Below are positions 11,711 through 23,515 of a stretch of 64,000 nucleotides of DNA, piece after piece. Under the pieces are notes generated by a model. The model was not told the DNA's origin. It saw only the letters and a list, made by a program, of their open reading frames with translations, and did not search any database. The translations under genes and the position numbers were made by a program. The DNA comes from Vombatus ursinus. Lineage: Eukaryota > Chordata > Mammalia > Diprotodontia > Vombatidae. The stretch lies in the NCBI RefSeq assembly GCF_900497805.2, contig NW_020946557.1, positions 5,711,908 through 5,775,907 on the forward strand, given 5' to 3'. Positions within the stretch are counted from its first letter, which is position 1; each line of letters opens with the position of its first letter.

Positions 11711-12255
11711 CTTTTTGTTTCTTTTTTAATTTTTTTATATTTAACTTACAGAATAAAACAAGCATTTCTATAACATAGTATGTATTTGTTAAAAGGATGA
11801 TTGCACATGGAACTGCAAATCTATTATGTACAACTTGCTCTTCCTTTTAAATGTATAATAAAGTTATGAAAATTTCTTTTTTTGTCTCCCCTTCCCACAC
11901 CCCTCTCTAGAGATGCCTGCCATTAGACACAAATATGTGTGTATGTATATGTATGTGTGTGTGTGTTTATGTGTAAAACCATTCTATACATACATCTATT
12001 TATCAGTTCTTTCTTTGGATGTAGATAGCACCCTTCTTCATATGTCCTTTGTAGTTAATTTCAGTATTTATAATAGTCACAGTGACTTAGTCACTCACAG
12101 TTGTTCTTAAAACAATATTGCTGTTACTGTATACTCTATACAGAACCAAGTTCTCTTGGTTCTGCTCATTTCACTCTATGTTATTTCATACAAGTCTATC
12201 CATGTTTTTCTAAGATTATTGAGCTCATTAATTCTTATAGCACAGTATTTTCTTC
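11711..12255 (-). mobile_element. L1 LINE, 5'-truncated 3' end
   Basis: Reverse complement of an L1 3' UTR and the last part of ORF2. Plus-strand landmarks: 'taaaacaagcatttctataa', 'gattgcacatggaactgc', 'caatattgctgttactgtat' and 'tcttggttctgctcatttc'. A TG-rich run lies at about 11936-11966. The T-rich left end is the A tail of the minus-strand element. Confidence 0.75.
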
Positions 12256-12304
12256 CTTATTTTTATTTTATTACTTTATTCTTAAGGCCCTTCCAGTTAT
12301 CAAA

Positions 12305-12545
12305 ATTGCTAATGATAGCTGACATTCAATTGTTACATTAGAACTTGAAAAAAATCACTTAATGTAGTTTATCATATTTGATCCTTACAACAACCCTGTG
12401 GTGTAGGTACCATCACGATCCTCATTTTGTAGATGAGAAAATTGGGGCTGTGGGTTATTAAGTGACTTGCCCAAGATCACACAACTAGTAAATGTCTGAG
12501 AGAGATTTCAAACCCTGGCCTTCCTGATTTCCACTCTTACCAGCT
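12305..12545 (-). repeat. MIR SINE
   Basis: Reverse MIR: 'tgatccttacaacaaccctg', 'gatgagaaaattggggctg' and 'cttgcccaagatcacacaac'. Confidence 0.8.
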
Positions 12546-13151
12546 GACTTTGGTCTGAAGAAGAGAAATTGTCCCCACCTGTATTTTGGTTTCATTTAAA
12601 AGGATAATAGATAATTTGCAGGGATAACCTATGTTAGATTAAACCAGAAAATGGCATCCTGATGATATTCTAAAGCTTCTCTTCCCCATTGGTAAAATAA
12701 TGATAAAAACCAATTTCCATACCACCTACTTCATAATGGCTGCAATGAGAATTAATTAAATGAGGCTCTTTAAATTCCTTGAGCCCCAGAGTTCACTCAG
12801 ATCTGATTTTATTGCTTTTGGCCAAAGGCCATTGCAAAACTTGGAGAGCAAAGGACTGGTACCCTGTGGTGTTCAGAGTAAGTTACAGAGTTAGAACAAG
12901 CTTCTAAGCATGAGAATGTGTCACATCTCAGAGGCAATTTGATAAAAGACATCACATCAGGCCAGCACATCACTAGACCAATTCCACTGCAGTGAAATAA
13001 CTTGAGCTCTGGTTTTTGAAGAAACCACCAAAAAAAAGCAAGACTTTCAAAGATGTGTATATATCTGTGAGTACAGGTAACACATCTTATCTGGAATTAA
13101 TGATAAATAAATATTAAATGAAGAACTACTGGTATAGAGTCAGCTCTGGGA
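12546..13151. other. Unassigned single-copy DNA
   Basis: No repeat or exon recognised. Confidence 0.35.
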
Positions 13152-13285
13152 TTTCAGAGAGACAAGACAGCATAGTGAATGAAGCCCTGGACCTATAGTC
13201 AGGGAGACTTGGGTTTGAATCAACCCTGAGATACAATCTTTGACCTTAAGCAAGTCACTAAACCAATCTATGACTCTACATTGAA
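13152..13285 (+). repeat. MIR SINE, tRNA-derived half
   Basis: 'gacagcatagtgaatgaagc', 'agtcagggagacttgggtt' and 'cttaagcaagtcactaaacc' are the MIR head and tRNA segment. Confidence 0.75.
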
Positions 13286-13625
13286 ACAAATAGTTATCCA
13301 GCCTGTGCTTGAAGTCTTCCAATGATGGGAATATGTCTCCTATATGAAGAAATCCATTTCACCTTTAGATAACTGTTTAAAATGTTTTCTATTAGTCAAG
13401 TAAACATATCTGTAGGTCTTGCCCATTGGCCTTAGATCTGTATTATGAGGCCAAACTAGTGCAATCTCTCTTCCATTTGACAGCCTTTTTAATAGTGGAA
13501 GATAAGTTATCATATGCCACCTCTTACAAATATCCCCAGGGTGTCTGAAAAAACATCACAACACATTCCTGATTTGCCTCCTCTGGACACATTCCAGCTT
13601 GTCAGTACCTTCCTAAAACATGAGT
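13286..13625 (-). repeat. CR1/L3 LINE, 3' region
   Basis: Plus-strand landmarks typical of reverse CR1/L3: 'cctgtgcttgaagtcttcc', 'aatgatgggaatatgtctcc', 'cttgcccattggccttagat', 'ctcttccatttgacagcc' and 'cctcctctggacacattcca'. Strongly diverged. Confidence 0.75.
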
Positions 13626-14290
13626 AAACAAGGTTAAACACCAAAATAGATTATTTTCATTATGCAGGAAAAAAAGAGCAGGAAATTTTTTTTTAAAAAA
13701 ACCTATGAAATATCTTGATAATGAACTTAGACAACAACTCAATGTTACTTAGTTTAAAAAATAAAAACAAACTGACAGCAAATGTAACCTTAGTCAATAA
13801 TTGCCATCAATAAGCCACATCTTCAAGTGTGTCTTTTTTTTTCTTTCAAGTTAGAAGTTGAAAGAAACATTTGTTGAAGGGCTTATGACCACCATAATGA
13901 TCACAATCATGAATGGAAATCCCACAAAGCCAACCTATGGAATAAGAACTTTCCTCACATCTTGAGTTCTGTTTAATTGACAGCTACAAAAGGAAAGGGA
14001 CAGCTATTTCTGAAATTTTAACTGAATGGTCCAGAACTGAAACTTTTACTACCAGTTTCTTAAGCCAAACACTCAGCAGTTCTTCCCTCACCCCTTTGAG
14101 TTGTGCTGGGTAGGCAGCCTATATCTCAATAATATCCCTAAAAAAAACCTATCCAGTCATTTGTTTATACACGAATTGTTTTTGAAAAGACTTCAAGTTC
14201 ACATCTAACTACTAGGAATGATCCTTAAGTAATAAAACAATTTTATTATTACACTTGAAGATTTTTACCTCTGAGGTAGGTAGTACCTCC
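13626..14290. other. Unassigned DNA
   Basis: No repeat family recognised. 13860-14100 lacks repeat signature. Confidence 0.35.
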
Positions 14291-14735
14291 ATGAATCCCT
14301 AATTGTCCCTAGAGCTCATCTTAAGTGACACCTTCCATATTAGTGGTGTCCAACTCAAATAGAAATGGATCCCTGAGGACCCTCATACTGATTTACAGAG
14401 TCACAAATTAACATTAATTATTTTGTGTTGTATTTTTATTTATTTTGCTAAACCTATCCCAATTATATTTTAATCTGCTTTGGACTGCTTGGGTATGGGC
14501 TGTGAGTTTGACACCTCTATTCTACAGGAAGCCTTTTGACCAAAATTACCACTTATCAATTGTTAAATAGTTTGTATATACTATTAACATCAATGCTGTC
14601 TTCCCCAGCTAGCTTATAAAATCTCCAAAAATGGGAAGTGTTTTGCTTTTGTCTTGTATCCTCAGCACCTAGCCTAGTGCCATGGACATAGGAGGTATTT
14701 GACAAAAACTGGTTGATTGACTTGTTATAAGTATC
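14291..14735 (+). repeat. L2 LINE 3' end, interrupted by a hAT element
   Basis: The L2 segment 'agctcatcttaagtgacacc' stops at 14340 and resumes at 14520 with 'ctacaggaagccttttgacc'. It continues through a degraded growth-region block to 'cagcacctagcctagtgcca'. The interruption is exactly the element at 14341-14519. Confidence 0.75.
14341..14519. mobile_element. hAT (Charlie-type) MITE with both ends
   Basis: The left end 'tagtggtgtccaactcaaat' and the reverse complement of the right end ('tagaggtgtcaaactcacag') agree at 16 of 20 positions, so both terminal inverted repeats are present. The flanking octamers ttccatat and ttctacag match at 5 of 8 positions, as an aged 8-bp hAT target duplication might. 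No coding capacity. Confidence 0.75.
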
Positions 14736-14885
14736 ATTAGCCAGATTTCAAGTGGGAGAATCTAAGATTCAGAAGTTAAGGGATTTTCCCAGGGCTATAC
14801 AGCTAATAAATGTCAGATTGAGGATTCAAAAATTGGTTTTTTGAACTCGAGATGTACTTTGTACCAAACCACAGTACTTCTCTCC
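14736..14885 (-). repeat. MIR SINE, degraded
   Basis: 'gggattttcccagggctata', 'cagctaataaatgtcagatt' and a lost tRNA end. Confidence 0.6.
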
Positions 14886-15635
14886 AGTGTGGCTTTCAAC
14901 TCTACTTTGGGTTAATGGTGATGATCAAATAAGTAGCAATGGTTTAAAAGAACTTGCTATCTTTGTTGTTCTGTAAGAGATATATTTAATGGAGACTCTA
15001 GTCTGTCTATTCCCTAAGCATATGGTTAATTGTGCACTGTCACTGAGGTTAGCATGTCCTTTTATTCTTGAAAACTTGGTTGGTATAAGCCATTAACTTT
15101 CTATTAGGGCAGCATTAGCGAATTCAGCATGTTGATCCCCTTCTGATAGAAAATTCATATGCAATAAATAATTTAGCATTAAGATTTACATTAACCTAGG
15201 AATTTCCCAGAGCAATATCAAAAATTATCATCTAGAACAAATTGGGCCAAAATAATTTATATTCCTTCCCATAAATGTAAAGAAAAAGATCTTAGAAAAT
15301 GATCATTAAACAGACCATAAAATGCATACAAAATAATAATTCAAGGAAAATTATCAAATGACATGCTAAAACAATGACACTGAATTCTAAATTAAATTTG
15401 AAAATCAATTCTTTTGGAATATAGAAGCAAAGCCAATAGAATATTAGAGAGCAAAATCACTGTGTATTTCTTTTTCTTTTCTTTTTCTTTTAGAGTCAGC
15501 TTTTCCAAAGTAACAAGGTGAGGTTTAGAACTTGATTTCCAAAAGGATAATCATCTTAATAACAACAACAAAAAAAAAACACAACAAAACATGAACTTGC
15601 AGTGAGTGCTGTGATATAGCACTGTACTCAAAATC
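14886..15635. other. Unassigned single-copy DNA
   Basis: From about 14990 to 15320 there is no repeat signature, and TAAT-containing and 'gcattagcgaattcagcatg' stretches are present. Candidate conserved non-coding block by inference. A CTTTT-rich patch lies at about 15470-15492 and an A run at about 15571-15580. Confidence 0.35.
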
Positions 15636-15639
15636 AGAA

Positions 15640-16708
15640 GATTGATCTACATAATCTTATCAGTTTCCCTGGGTGTAAATATCATGTCCATGTTGATGAT
15701 TTTCAAATCTACCTTTCCTGCCCTAAGCTTTCTGTTGTCCTCCAGTCTCATTATCACCAAGTGCCTTTTGGACATCTTATGATGGATGGCCAATAGCCAT
15801 CTCAAATTCAACGTGTCCAAAATTGAATTCATTCTCTTGCCCTAAAAGCCTTTCCCACTCCCAACTTCCCTATTACTGCTGAGAGCACTATTATGCTCCT
15901 ACTCATCCACAATCTAAGTATCATCCTCAACTCTTCACACTCTCTCATCCCTGATATTCGATCTGTTTTCAAGGCTTATTGGTTTTCTTCACAACATCTC
16001 TAAAATATACCTCATTTTCTTCTCTGATACTTCCACTACTACCCTGGTAGAGGCCCTCATAACCTTGTGCTTGATCTATTGCAATTGCCTGTTGGTGATT
16101 CCACCTACCTCAAGTCTTTCCCCATTCCAGTCCACCTTCCATTCAGTTGCCAAAGTGATTTTCCTAAAGCACATGCCCAACCATGCTACCCCCATATTCA
16201 AAAAACTTTCTATCACTTTCAAGATCAAAGAACAGATCCTCTGTTTGGTATTCAAAGTCTTTCATAACCTAGCACCCTCCTTATTTTTCTAGACTTCTTA
16301 CACTTCACTCTGTGCCATGTTCTCTTTGATATAATGATGCTGGCATCCTTGCTTTTCCACCACAAGACACTTTGTCTCATTTTCTCTGCCTGTCACCCAT
16401 GCTTGGAATGTTTTCCTTTCTCATCTCTACCTCCTAGCTTCCCTGACTTCCTTTAAGTCCCAACTAAAATCCCATCGTCTTCCCAACACCTCTTAATTCT
16501 AGTGACTTTCCACTATTAATTATTTCCTATTTAGCCTGCTGTATATAGCTTGTTTCTATATATTTATTTGCTTCTTGTCTTCCCCATTGGATTATGAGTT
16601 CATTGAGGGCAAGCATTGTCTTTCATATCCTCTTTTTTTATCCCCATCACTTAGCGCACTGGCTAGCATGTAGTTGGCACTTAATAAATGTTTATTTAAT
16701 GACTGATT
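15640..16708 (+). mobile_element. L2 LINE, about 1 kb including RT C-terminal region
   Basis: The longest uninterrupted plus-strand L2 here. It runs from the part encoding the end of the reverse transcriptase ('gatgattttcaaatctacc', 'tgtccaaaattgaattcatt') through 'ccattcagttgccaaagtga' to the 3' end ('cattgagggcaagcattgtc', 'cacttaataaatgtttattt'). Many stops; dead copy. Short open frames at 16065-16292 are remnants. Confidence 0.85.
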
Positions 16709-16739
16709 ATAGTTCTAATGGTTCTTTTTTTTTTTTACA

Positions 16740-16985
16740 ATATGATTGAGTAAGTCACTCTCTGGGCCTCAGTTTCTTCATCTGTACAAAGCAATTATAC
16801 TTGATGACTTCTAATTTCTCTTTCTGCTCCAAACAACTTTGGCTCTTAAAGTAATAAAAGAAATGTGCTTTTGTTAATTAGTTACCCTCTCTTTTCTCCA
16901 TGCGATGGTGGAAAGAATGCTAGATTTGGGGTCAGAGAAGCAAGATTTAAATACTACTCTGCCACTTATTTGTACTCATAAGGGA
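16740..16985 (+). repeat. Two MIR fragments
   Basis: 16740-16850 has 'gagtaagtcactctctggg' and 'cctcagtttcttcatctgta'. 16905-16985 has 'ggtggaaagaatgctagatt' and 'ctctgccacttatttgtact', so the MIR parts are out of order and come from two insertions. Confidence 0.65.
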
Positions 16986-16994
16986 ATTTAATAC

Positions 16995-17262
16995 TAATAA
17001 GTTCTAGGTAATAATAACAGTTTACAAATAATGCTGTAAAATTTACAAAGTGCTTTCCAAGTGTGATCTCATTTGGTCCTCAAAAATAAGCCTAACAGAT
17101 AGAAGGTATTGTTGTACCCATTTTACAAATGAAGAAACTGAGTGAGACATTAAGTAGATTGTTAAGGGTCCAGGGTCACACAGCAACTAAGGGTCTGAAA
17201 AGAGATTTGAACCCAGGGCTTTTGGCTCCAGCTCCAACATTCTAGTCACTATGCCAAAGGTT
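16995..17262 (-). repeat. MIR SINE
   Basis: Reverse MIR with 'gatctcatttggtcctcaaa', 'acaaatgaagaaactgagtg' and 'gtccagggtcacacagcaac'. Confidence 0.8.
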
Positions 17263-17339
17263 CTCCTGAAATTCTTCAAACAAAAATATTTGTTTAGCAA
17301 ATCTTTCTCACTGTAAAGGACAAGATTATCCTTATCCTT

Positions 17340-17432
17340 TGAGTCACTATTGAGGGAGTGATTGTTTTGCTTTTTCTTTGTATCCTCATGACTTAGCAAA
17401 GTGTCTGGACCATAGTCAGTCCTTAATTAATT
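17340..17432 (+). repeat. L2 LINE, extreme 3' end
   Basis: 'gtatcctcatgacttagcaa' and 'gtctggaccatagtcagtcc' correspond to the last 90 bp of L2. Confidence 0.65.
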
Positions 17433-18225
17433 ATAGTTTCCTTACAGTAGTAACAGAATGCTATTTGTTCACATATACACACACCCTCATACATACACAT
17501 ATACGCAAACACACATACCCACAATACTCAAATGTTTCATGTTGTATTTGTTGAGATATTGACAGAAAAAGTGGTAGTTTTTATTTTTACATTAGAAATC
17601 ATGGTTGTTCTTTCAGAATTGATCTTATGGTGATAAATAGGCAAGACATAATGAAATGCAAGAAATAATCATAATATGTGTTTTAAAGAGGCCCTGTTAT
17701 AAAAGTCTTTCTCTTAGTTCTCTCTCTTTTTTTTTAAATTTAGTTTTCTCCTTGGAAGGCAAGAAAGTAAAAAGAAAATGTAAATAATTCAAGTAAAGAC
17801 ATTCATAATTTTGTGTAATACTCTATGTAAAAAAAAAGTTTAAGGATACAGGCTTTGATGTTACTACATTGCAAGAAGCCCGCATTTCTAGATCTATAAT
17901 TGTTACAGTTATTCTTTCCTATTTTATCTCATATACTTAAGTTACCAAATTAAGAAGCCCTGCTGAAAAAGGGAATTGAATAGAATCTAATAAAAAAAAA
18001 GAATAGAGATACAAGATAATGCTGGTAATATTCAAGAAATGTTTCCTAATCTGTGCTTTGTGAACAAAAATAGGAGAAAGGAAGGGATTGTTACATTTAA
18101 GCAATTTAGGAAATTTTATCAAATTACGACTGTACAAAAGAATTCTAGGAACTGATGTAGGAATATATTTTTATCAATTCAAATAGTTATCATTTCATTT
18201 GTAAGCCCAATTGCAAAATACTAAA
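17433..18225. other. Unassigned AT-rich DNA
   Basis: Contains an imperfect CA-rich tract at about 17473-17520. No gene recognised. Confidence 0.35.
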
Positions 18226-18362
18226 TTCAATTCTATGAATATCTGTTAAGCACTTCCTATGTGGTAGGCACTGTGCTAAGCCCTTTGGATAGCGAGTGAG
18301 AACCAACAAATCCCCTGCCCTAATAGGGCTATTATAAACCATACACAGATAAGCATGATACC
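18226..18362 (-). repeat. L2 LINE, 3' end
   Basis: 'cttcctatgtggtaggcact' and 'gtgctaagccctttggatag' are the reverse complement of the L2 terminal region. Confidence 0.7.
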
Positions 18363-18379
18363 AGATAGAATGTGATAAA

Positions 18380-18752
18380 AATTGAAGGGAGTATGTTGCA
18401 GTTGAAAAACAGTTGGATTTTTGAACCAGGAAAATTGGGTTCAAATCCTACTTCTGACATTTACTACTTCTGTCACCTTCAGCAAATCACTTAACCTCCC
18501 TACATCTCAGTTTTCTCTTTTGTAAAATTACAAGGGTGTACTAGATGATCCTGAAGGCCTTTTCCAGATCTAAACCCATCACACTATGAGTCCCTAGGGT
18601 TCAAGTCTTTACTCAGCTGGTTACTACCTCTGTGACCTTGGTCAAGTTATTCCACCTTTTTGAGACCCAGGTTCCTCATCTATAAAAAATGAAAGTTAAA
18701 TTAGATGACTTCTAAGGTCCCTTTTAACTCAGAATCTATGATCCCATAATAG
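18380..18752 (+). repeat. Two consecutive MIR SINEs
   Basis: Copy one (18380-18590): 'ggaaaattgggttcaaatcc', 'agcaaatcacttaacctcc'. Copy two (18598-18752): 'tctgtgaccttggtcaagtt', 'cccaggttcctcatctataa', 'ttctaaggtcccttttaact'. Confidence 0.75.
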
Positions 18753-18807
18753 GTAACAAAGACTAATCTAGACAAGTAGCATAGGACTCCCAGGGAAGGG
18801 AATACAC

Positions 18808-18833
18808 ACATGTACACACATACACACCCACGT

Positions 18834-18868
<35 letters not shown>
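18808..18868. repeat. CA microsatellite
   Basis: Imperfect CA-rich start followed by an uninterrupted CA run of about 30 bp, ending near 18868. Confidence 0.95.
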
Positions 18869-18870
<2 letters not shown>

Positions 18871-19044
18871 TATACTTATATGTATATTCAAAAATGCTTC
18901 ACTGAGAAACATTAGTGTAATTTATCCTTAGGCTTTCAAAAGCCTCTAAGCCTCACATGGTTAGGGTGAATGGCTAAGAAAAACAATTCCTGTCCCCTCC
19001 CCTATTCACCTGGGATTCTCATGTCAAGCTGATATGAGCAGCTG

Positions 19045-19290
19045 TATGGACAGAATATAGCCCTGTTCTAGGAATCAAGAGACTTTGACTTAACTCCAGA
19101 TTCCATTATTAAACAGTTATGAGACATAGAGCAAGTCACCTAAATGCCTTATTCTTTTTGTTTCCTCATCTGTAAAATGAGGATACTCATGCCTTCCCTA
19201 TCTTACAGAGTTGTTGTGAGGATCCAAGAAGGCAGTGTATGTGAAAAGTCTTTGAAAAGTACAAATGATGGATAATGATGGTTGTAATAA
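19045..19290 (+). repeat. MIR SINE
   Basis: 'aggaatcaagagactttgac', 'agagcaagtcacctaaatgc', 'tttcctcatctgtaaaatga' and 'gttgttgtgaggatccaaga'. Confidence 0.8.
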
Positions 19291-19496
19291 TATTAATGCC
19301 ATAGAATGGGCAATACTCAATATCAGGTTTCCCTTCTCAATCCAATCTTCTAACACCCTCTTCCTCTCATCTGACTTAAAAGAGAAAACATAGTAAGCAA
19401 ATTTCAGCAAGATTCAAGTAGATCCCGCAATGCTTTTATTTTTTAAAAAAATATTCATGTTTAACATTCTTTTCCTTTTTTTAATTTTGAGTTCCA

Positions 19497-19500
<4 letters not shown>

Positions 19501-19534
<34 letters not shown>
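19501..19534. repeat. CT microsatellite in an L1-type 3' UTR
   Basis: Uninterrupted CT run of about 34 bp inside the 3' UTR of the HAL1-like element; related L1 tails have a pyrimidine-rich stretch at this point that could have seeded it. Confidence 0.95.
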
Positions 19535-19538
<4 letters not shown>

Positions 19539-19974
19539 CTCATTCCCTCCACTACCCACTGAGATAGCAAGCAATAGGATATCAATTATATATGTGAAAT
19601 CATGCAAAACATAATTCTGTATTAGCCAAATTACAAAAAAAAAAAGAAACAAAAAAAGAAGTGATTTGCACTCAGAGTTCATCAGTTCTCTTTCTGAAGG
19701 TGGATAGCATTATCTGGAATCATCTTGGATCATTGTATTGATCAGAGCAGCCAAGTCTTTCACAGTCAGTCATCACAACATCACTTTAACTGTGCATAAT
19801 GAACTCCCAGTGCCTCTCACTTCACTTGGCATCAGTTCATATAGGTCTTCCCATGGTTTTCTAAAACCATGCCACTTGTCATTTCTTATAGCACAATAGC
19901 ATTCCATCATAAACATGCCACAACTTTCTCTTATCCCCTTCCCCTCTTATTTCCCTGTTGGGTAAGGTAGATTT

Positions 19975-20165
19975 CTATATATACATATATATGTGTATAT
20001 GTATGTGTGTATATGTATATAGATATAGATATAGATACTGATATAGATACATATACACATTTATGTATACATATAGGTATATATATGTGTGTGTATGTTT
20101 ATGTGTGTATGTATATATATATATATGCGTGTGTGTATATATACGTATATATATACATATATTTC
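19975..20165. repeat. TA/TG/GATA-rich microsatellite
   Basis: Mixed TATATG, GATATA and TGTG units within the HAL1-like element, near the ORF1/ORF2-tail junction. It yields open frames rich in Y, T, H and I that are not proteins. Confidence 0.9.
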
Positions 20166-22256
20166 CTCCCTTTTTGAACCAGAAAGGGAAGTTTAAACAT
20201 TGTCCACCACCCCTCATTTTCCTCTCCAATTTTAAAACTCTTCTTCATGTACCTCTTTATGTGAGAAGGTTTTCCCCATTTTCTATCTCTCTTCCCCCTT
20301 TTCCCAGTGCAACTCTCTTTCTCACTCTTTCATTTTTGGAGATCATAACAACATAATCAAATATGTAAATTTCTTTTAACTGCCCTAGTAATGATAAAGT
20401 TCTTAGGAATTGCATGAATCATCTTCCCATACAGGAATATAAGCAGTTTAACTTCATTGAGCCCCTTATGATTTCTATTTCTTGTTAATTTTTTTGTGCT
20501 TTTCTTGAGTCTTGTGTTTGAATATCAAATTTTCTATTCAGCTCTGGTCTTTTCATCATGAATACTCCAAAGTTCTCCATTTCATTAAATATCCATTTTT
20601 ACCCTGAAGGACTCAATTTTGCTGGATTGGTGATTCTTGGCTGTAATCTTAACTCCTTAGCCTTACAGAATATCATATTCTAAGCCCTCCGCCCCTTTAA
20701 CATGAAATCCATTGTATGTTGAGTGATCCTGGCTCTGGCTCCATGATATTTGAATGATTCCTTTCTGACTGTTTGCAGTGTTTTCTCCTTGAACTGAGAG
20801 TTCTGGAATTTGACTATAATATCCATGGGAGGCTTCATTTTAAGATATCTTTCAGGAGATGATAGGTGGATCTTTTCAATTTCTAGTTCACCCTCTGAAT
20901 CTAAGCTATTGGAAGTTTTCCTTTATAATTTCTTGAATGCAATGTCTAGGCTCTTCTTTTTATATCCTGGCTTTATAGTGGTCCAATAATTCTAACATTA
21001 TCTCTCCTTGGTCTATTTTCTAGGCCAGTTGTTTTTACCATGAACTATTTCACATTTTCTTCTATTTTTTTATTCTTTTGACTTTGTTTTATTGTTTCTT
21101 TATGTCTTATGAAGGCATTACCTTTCACTTGCTCAGTTCTAATTTTTAAGTAATTATCTTCTTTGATCAGCTTTTGTACCTCTTTTCTTGGCCAATTCTG
21201 CTTTTTAGAAAAGGAATTCTTTTCTTCAGTGAATTTTTGTGCCTCTTTTACAATTAGGCCAATTCTGTTTTTTAAGTTGCTATTTTCTTCAATTATTTTT
21301 TGTCTCTTTTACCAAGCTGTTAATTCTCTTTTCATAATTTTCTTGCATCACTCTCATTTTCCCCAAATTTTTCTTCTATCACTTTTATTTCTTTCACTCT
21401 TCCAGGAATTCTTGTTGAGTTTAAGTCCATTTTTCTTTATAGTGTTAATTGTAGCTGTTCTTCCATTATTGTCTTCTTCTGAGTTTGTGTCTTAGTCTTT
21501 CCCCTAGTAACTTTTTATGGTCAAGTTTTTTTTTTCGCTTATTTTTCCAACTAATTTCTTAACTTTGAATTTTATGTTAAAATTGAACTCTGCTCATCTG
21601 GGAGTGCAGAGGCACTGTCCCAAGCTTCAGGCTTCTTATGCTGCTATTTTCAGAGCTAGTTCTGTGTTTTGCAAGTTTTCAGTGATTCCAAGGTTGTGTG
21701 ATCTGGGGAGAGGTGTGGTTACTGTTCTCTTGGCCCATGCTCTGGTCTCTATCTAGGAATAGACCCTGCTCCTCTGTAGCTGCATGGTCTAGCCCTGGGT
21801 CCTGGAATGGTGACCAGGGTCCCTGCTGCCTTGTGAATGACCACAATCACTCTTCTTTGTCCTGAAACTACAACCCAGAACTACATATGGGCAATAGAGT
21901 TGCTAATCAATGCCTTCTGTACTGAGTGCCAACAATAGGTTTCCTATAATCTCTTTATGACTAGTTATCCAACCCCCTTATCATCTCTGGGATGAGAGTT
22001 CTCAAAACTGCTACTGTTGCTGCAGCCACTGTTGCTGCCACCATATATGTGCACTCTGGACAGGCCCCAATTCCAGAACTCTCCTATGAACCTCCTAAGT
22101 TTTCTTAGGCCAGAAAAATGTCTCAATCTGACTCTTTGTTGGCTTTGCTGCTCCAAAATTTGATTTAATACATTATTTTTAAGTTGTTTGGAGGGGAATG
22201 TCGAGAATGTTCAACTGGGTTGCTGCCTCTAATCTGCCATCTTGGATCCAACTCCA

Positions 22257-22627
22257 GCACTAATAACAATAAAGGAAAACTGGCTCATCTCTGACTCAAG
22301 TCTTTTCTGGATCCATCTAATGGCCCTTACTGACTCTCCCTCTTGTGTTGGTTAATTTGTCTCTTTGAAGTTTTGAGGGGAGAAGTTGATCTTTGAATTT
22401 CTTTGCCTTCTATTGGCCTTTCAATATTGCCAGGGCTTTGCTCTAAGCTAATCGTGACAGCCACCTAACCTAGAAACTGAGAATGGGAAGGAGCACAAGT
22501 TGTTTAGTGAACACTTACTCTGTAACAGTGGCAATGTTTGCTGAGTGATTTTTGTCAACAATGTAGTAATGGTAAGCTTTGGTGGCATCAGATATGTAAG
22601 ACTTCATATTCTTGACTTCAAAAACCA
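22257..22627. other. Unassigned DNA
   Basis: No repeat or coding motif recognised. Confidence 0.35.
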
Positions 22628-22862
22628 GTTGACATTTATACATCAATTCATGTTTGCTAAGGACTTTACACATATTATTATTCTCACTTGATACTTACAA
22701 TAACATTTTGAGTTAAGTGCTATTATCACTTGTATAGATTAGAAAGTTGAGACTTAGAGAGGTTAATTGACTTACCATGAACAGTAAGTGTCAGAGCTGA
22801 AATTTGCATCCAGGTCTCCCTTGACTCCTAGTCCAGAGCTCTTTCCATTCATCATGATGAAA
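22628..22862 (-). repeat. MIR SINE
   Basis: 'acatttatacatcaattcat', 'gactttacacatattatta', 'gagacttagagaggttaatt' and a tRNA end near 22855. Confidence 0.8.
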
Positions 22863-22909
22863 TTATTAGCTAGATCCTATTGGTCATGAGGGAAAAGTCA
22901 AACAAAATA

Positions 22910-23400
22910 AATGAGCAAGCAAATAAATAAATAAATGAACAGTTAAATAATGAATTAAGAAATAAATACTCCTCTTATAAAATAGAACATAGTGAATGTA
23001 TAATAGGTGTGAACAAATTGTAATCAGAATTCAGAGGAGGGAAAGTTATATGACTGGCAGAGAAGGGAAAGCCTAATGGAAGAGGCAGAATTTGAGGTGG
23101 GCCTTGGAAGATGAGGAAGAGTTCAAAAGATACAGATTAGTGTCAGAGGGGACAGTGGCATGAAGGTTATTATTCCATGAGTAGGAAAGGACATGTATAA
23201 GGGCACAGGGGTGGAAAAGTATTTGCCTATTCTCAAAGAAATATATATTGTTAGACCTTAGAGTAGATGAAGGCTGGAGTCTGATTATAGAGGATATTGA
23301 ATACAAGACTAAATCATTTGTATATTATGAGCTAGTTAATGAAAAGCCATTGAAGGTTTTGAGTAGTGGAGTTACGTGTTCACAAAGGAGGCCAGTTTCT
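22910..23400 (-). repeat. L2 LINE, 3' region
   Basis: Reverse L2: AAAT-rich start, 'gaggtgggccttggaagatg', 'agtaggaaaggacatgtata' and 'gaaaagccattgaaggtttt'. Nearby open frames (23073-23306) are chance. Confidence 0.75.
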
Positions 23401-23418
23401 TCACTAAATATGTCATAC

Positions 23419-23515
23419 ATTGTGCAAAGTCATTTTTTTTCCATTAGTGGATCCAAAGTACATAGTCTGGATTTAAAATGGATTCCCTGTGGATGGTAAA
23501 ATCCTTCAGATAGTC
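23419..23515. repeat. Left arm of a roughly 96-bp inverted repeat
   Basis: Reverse-complementary to 24280-24375 by eye, with roughly 85-90% identity; both contain the palindromic core 'ccattagtggatcca' or its complement. It lies between L2 and an RTE fragment. Could be a terminal repeat of a foldback DNA transposon or a scar of an old inverted duplication. Confidence 0.8.

Larger units (their letters stand above)
19440..22256 (-). mobile_element. HAL1-like element (L1 ORF1 joined to L1 3' end)
   Basis: On the minus strand the order is: a 5' region (about 22256-21560); an ORF1 coiled-coil region, visible in plus-strand complement at about 21130-21420; the ORF1 RNA-binding/C-terminal domains (about 21020-20580), with counterparts of the NLRIIG and PRISYPAKL motifs of L1 ORF1p; then, at about 19920, an abrupt passage to the last roughly 200 bp of L1 ORF2 and a 3' UTR with an A-rich end at 19440. 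The endonuclease and most of the reverse transcriptase are absent. Total about 2.8 kb, the usual scale of HAL1 ('half-L1') elements. Coding frames are heavily broken. The alternative is an ordinary L1 with one large internal deletion. Confidence 0.65.
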
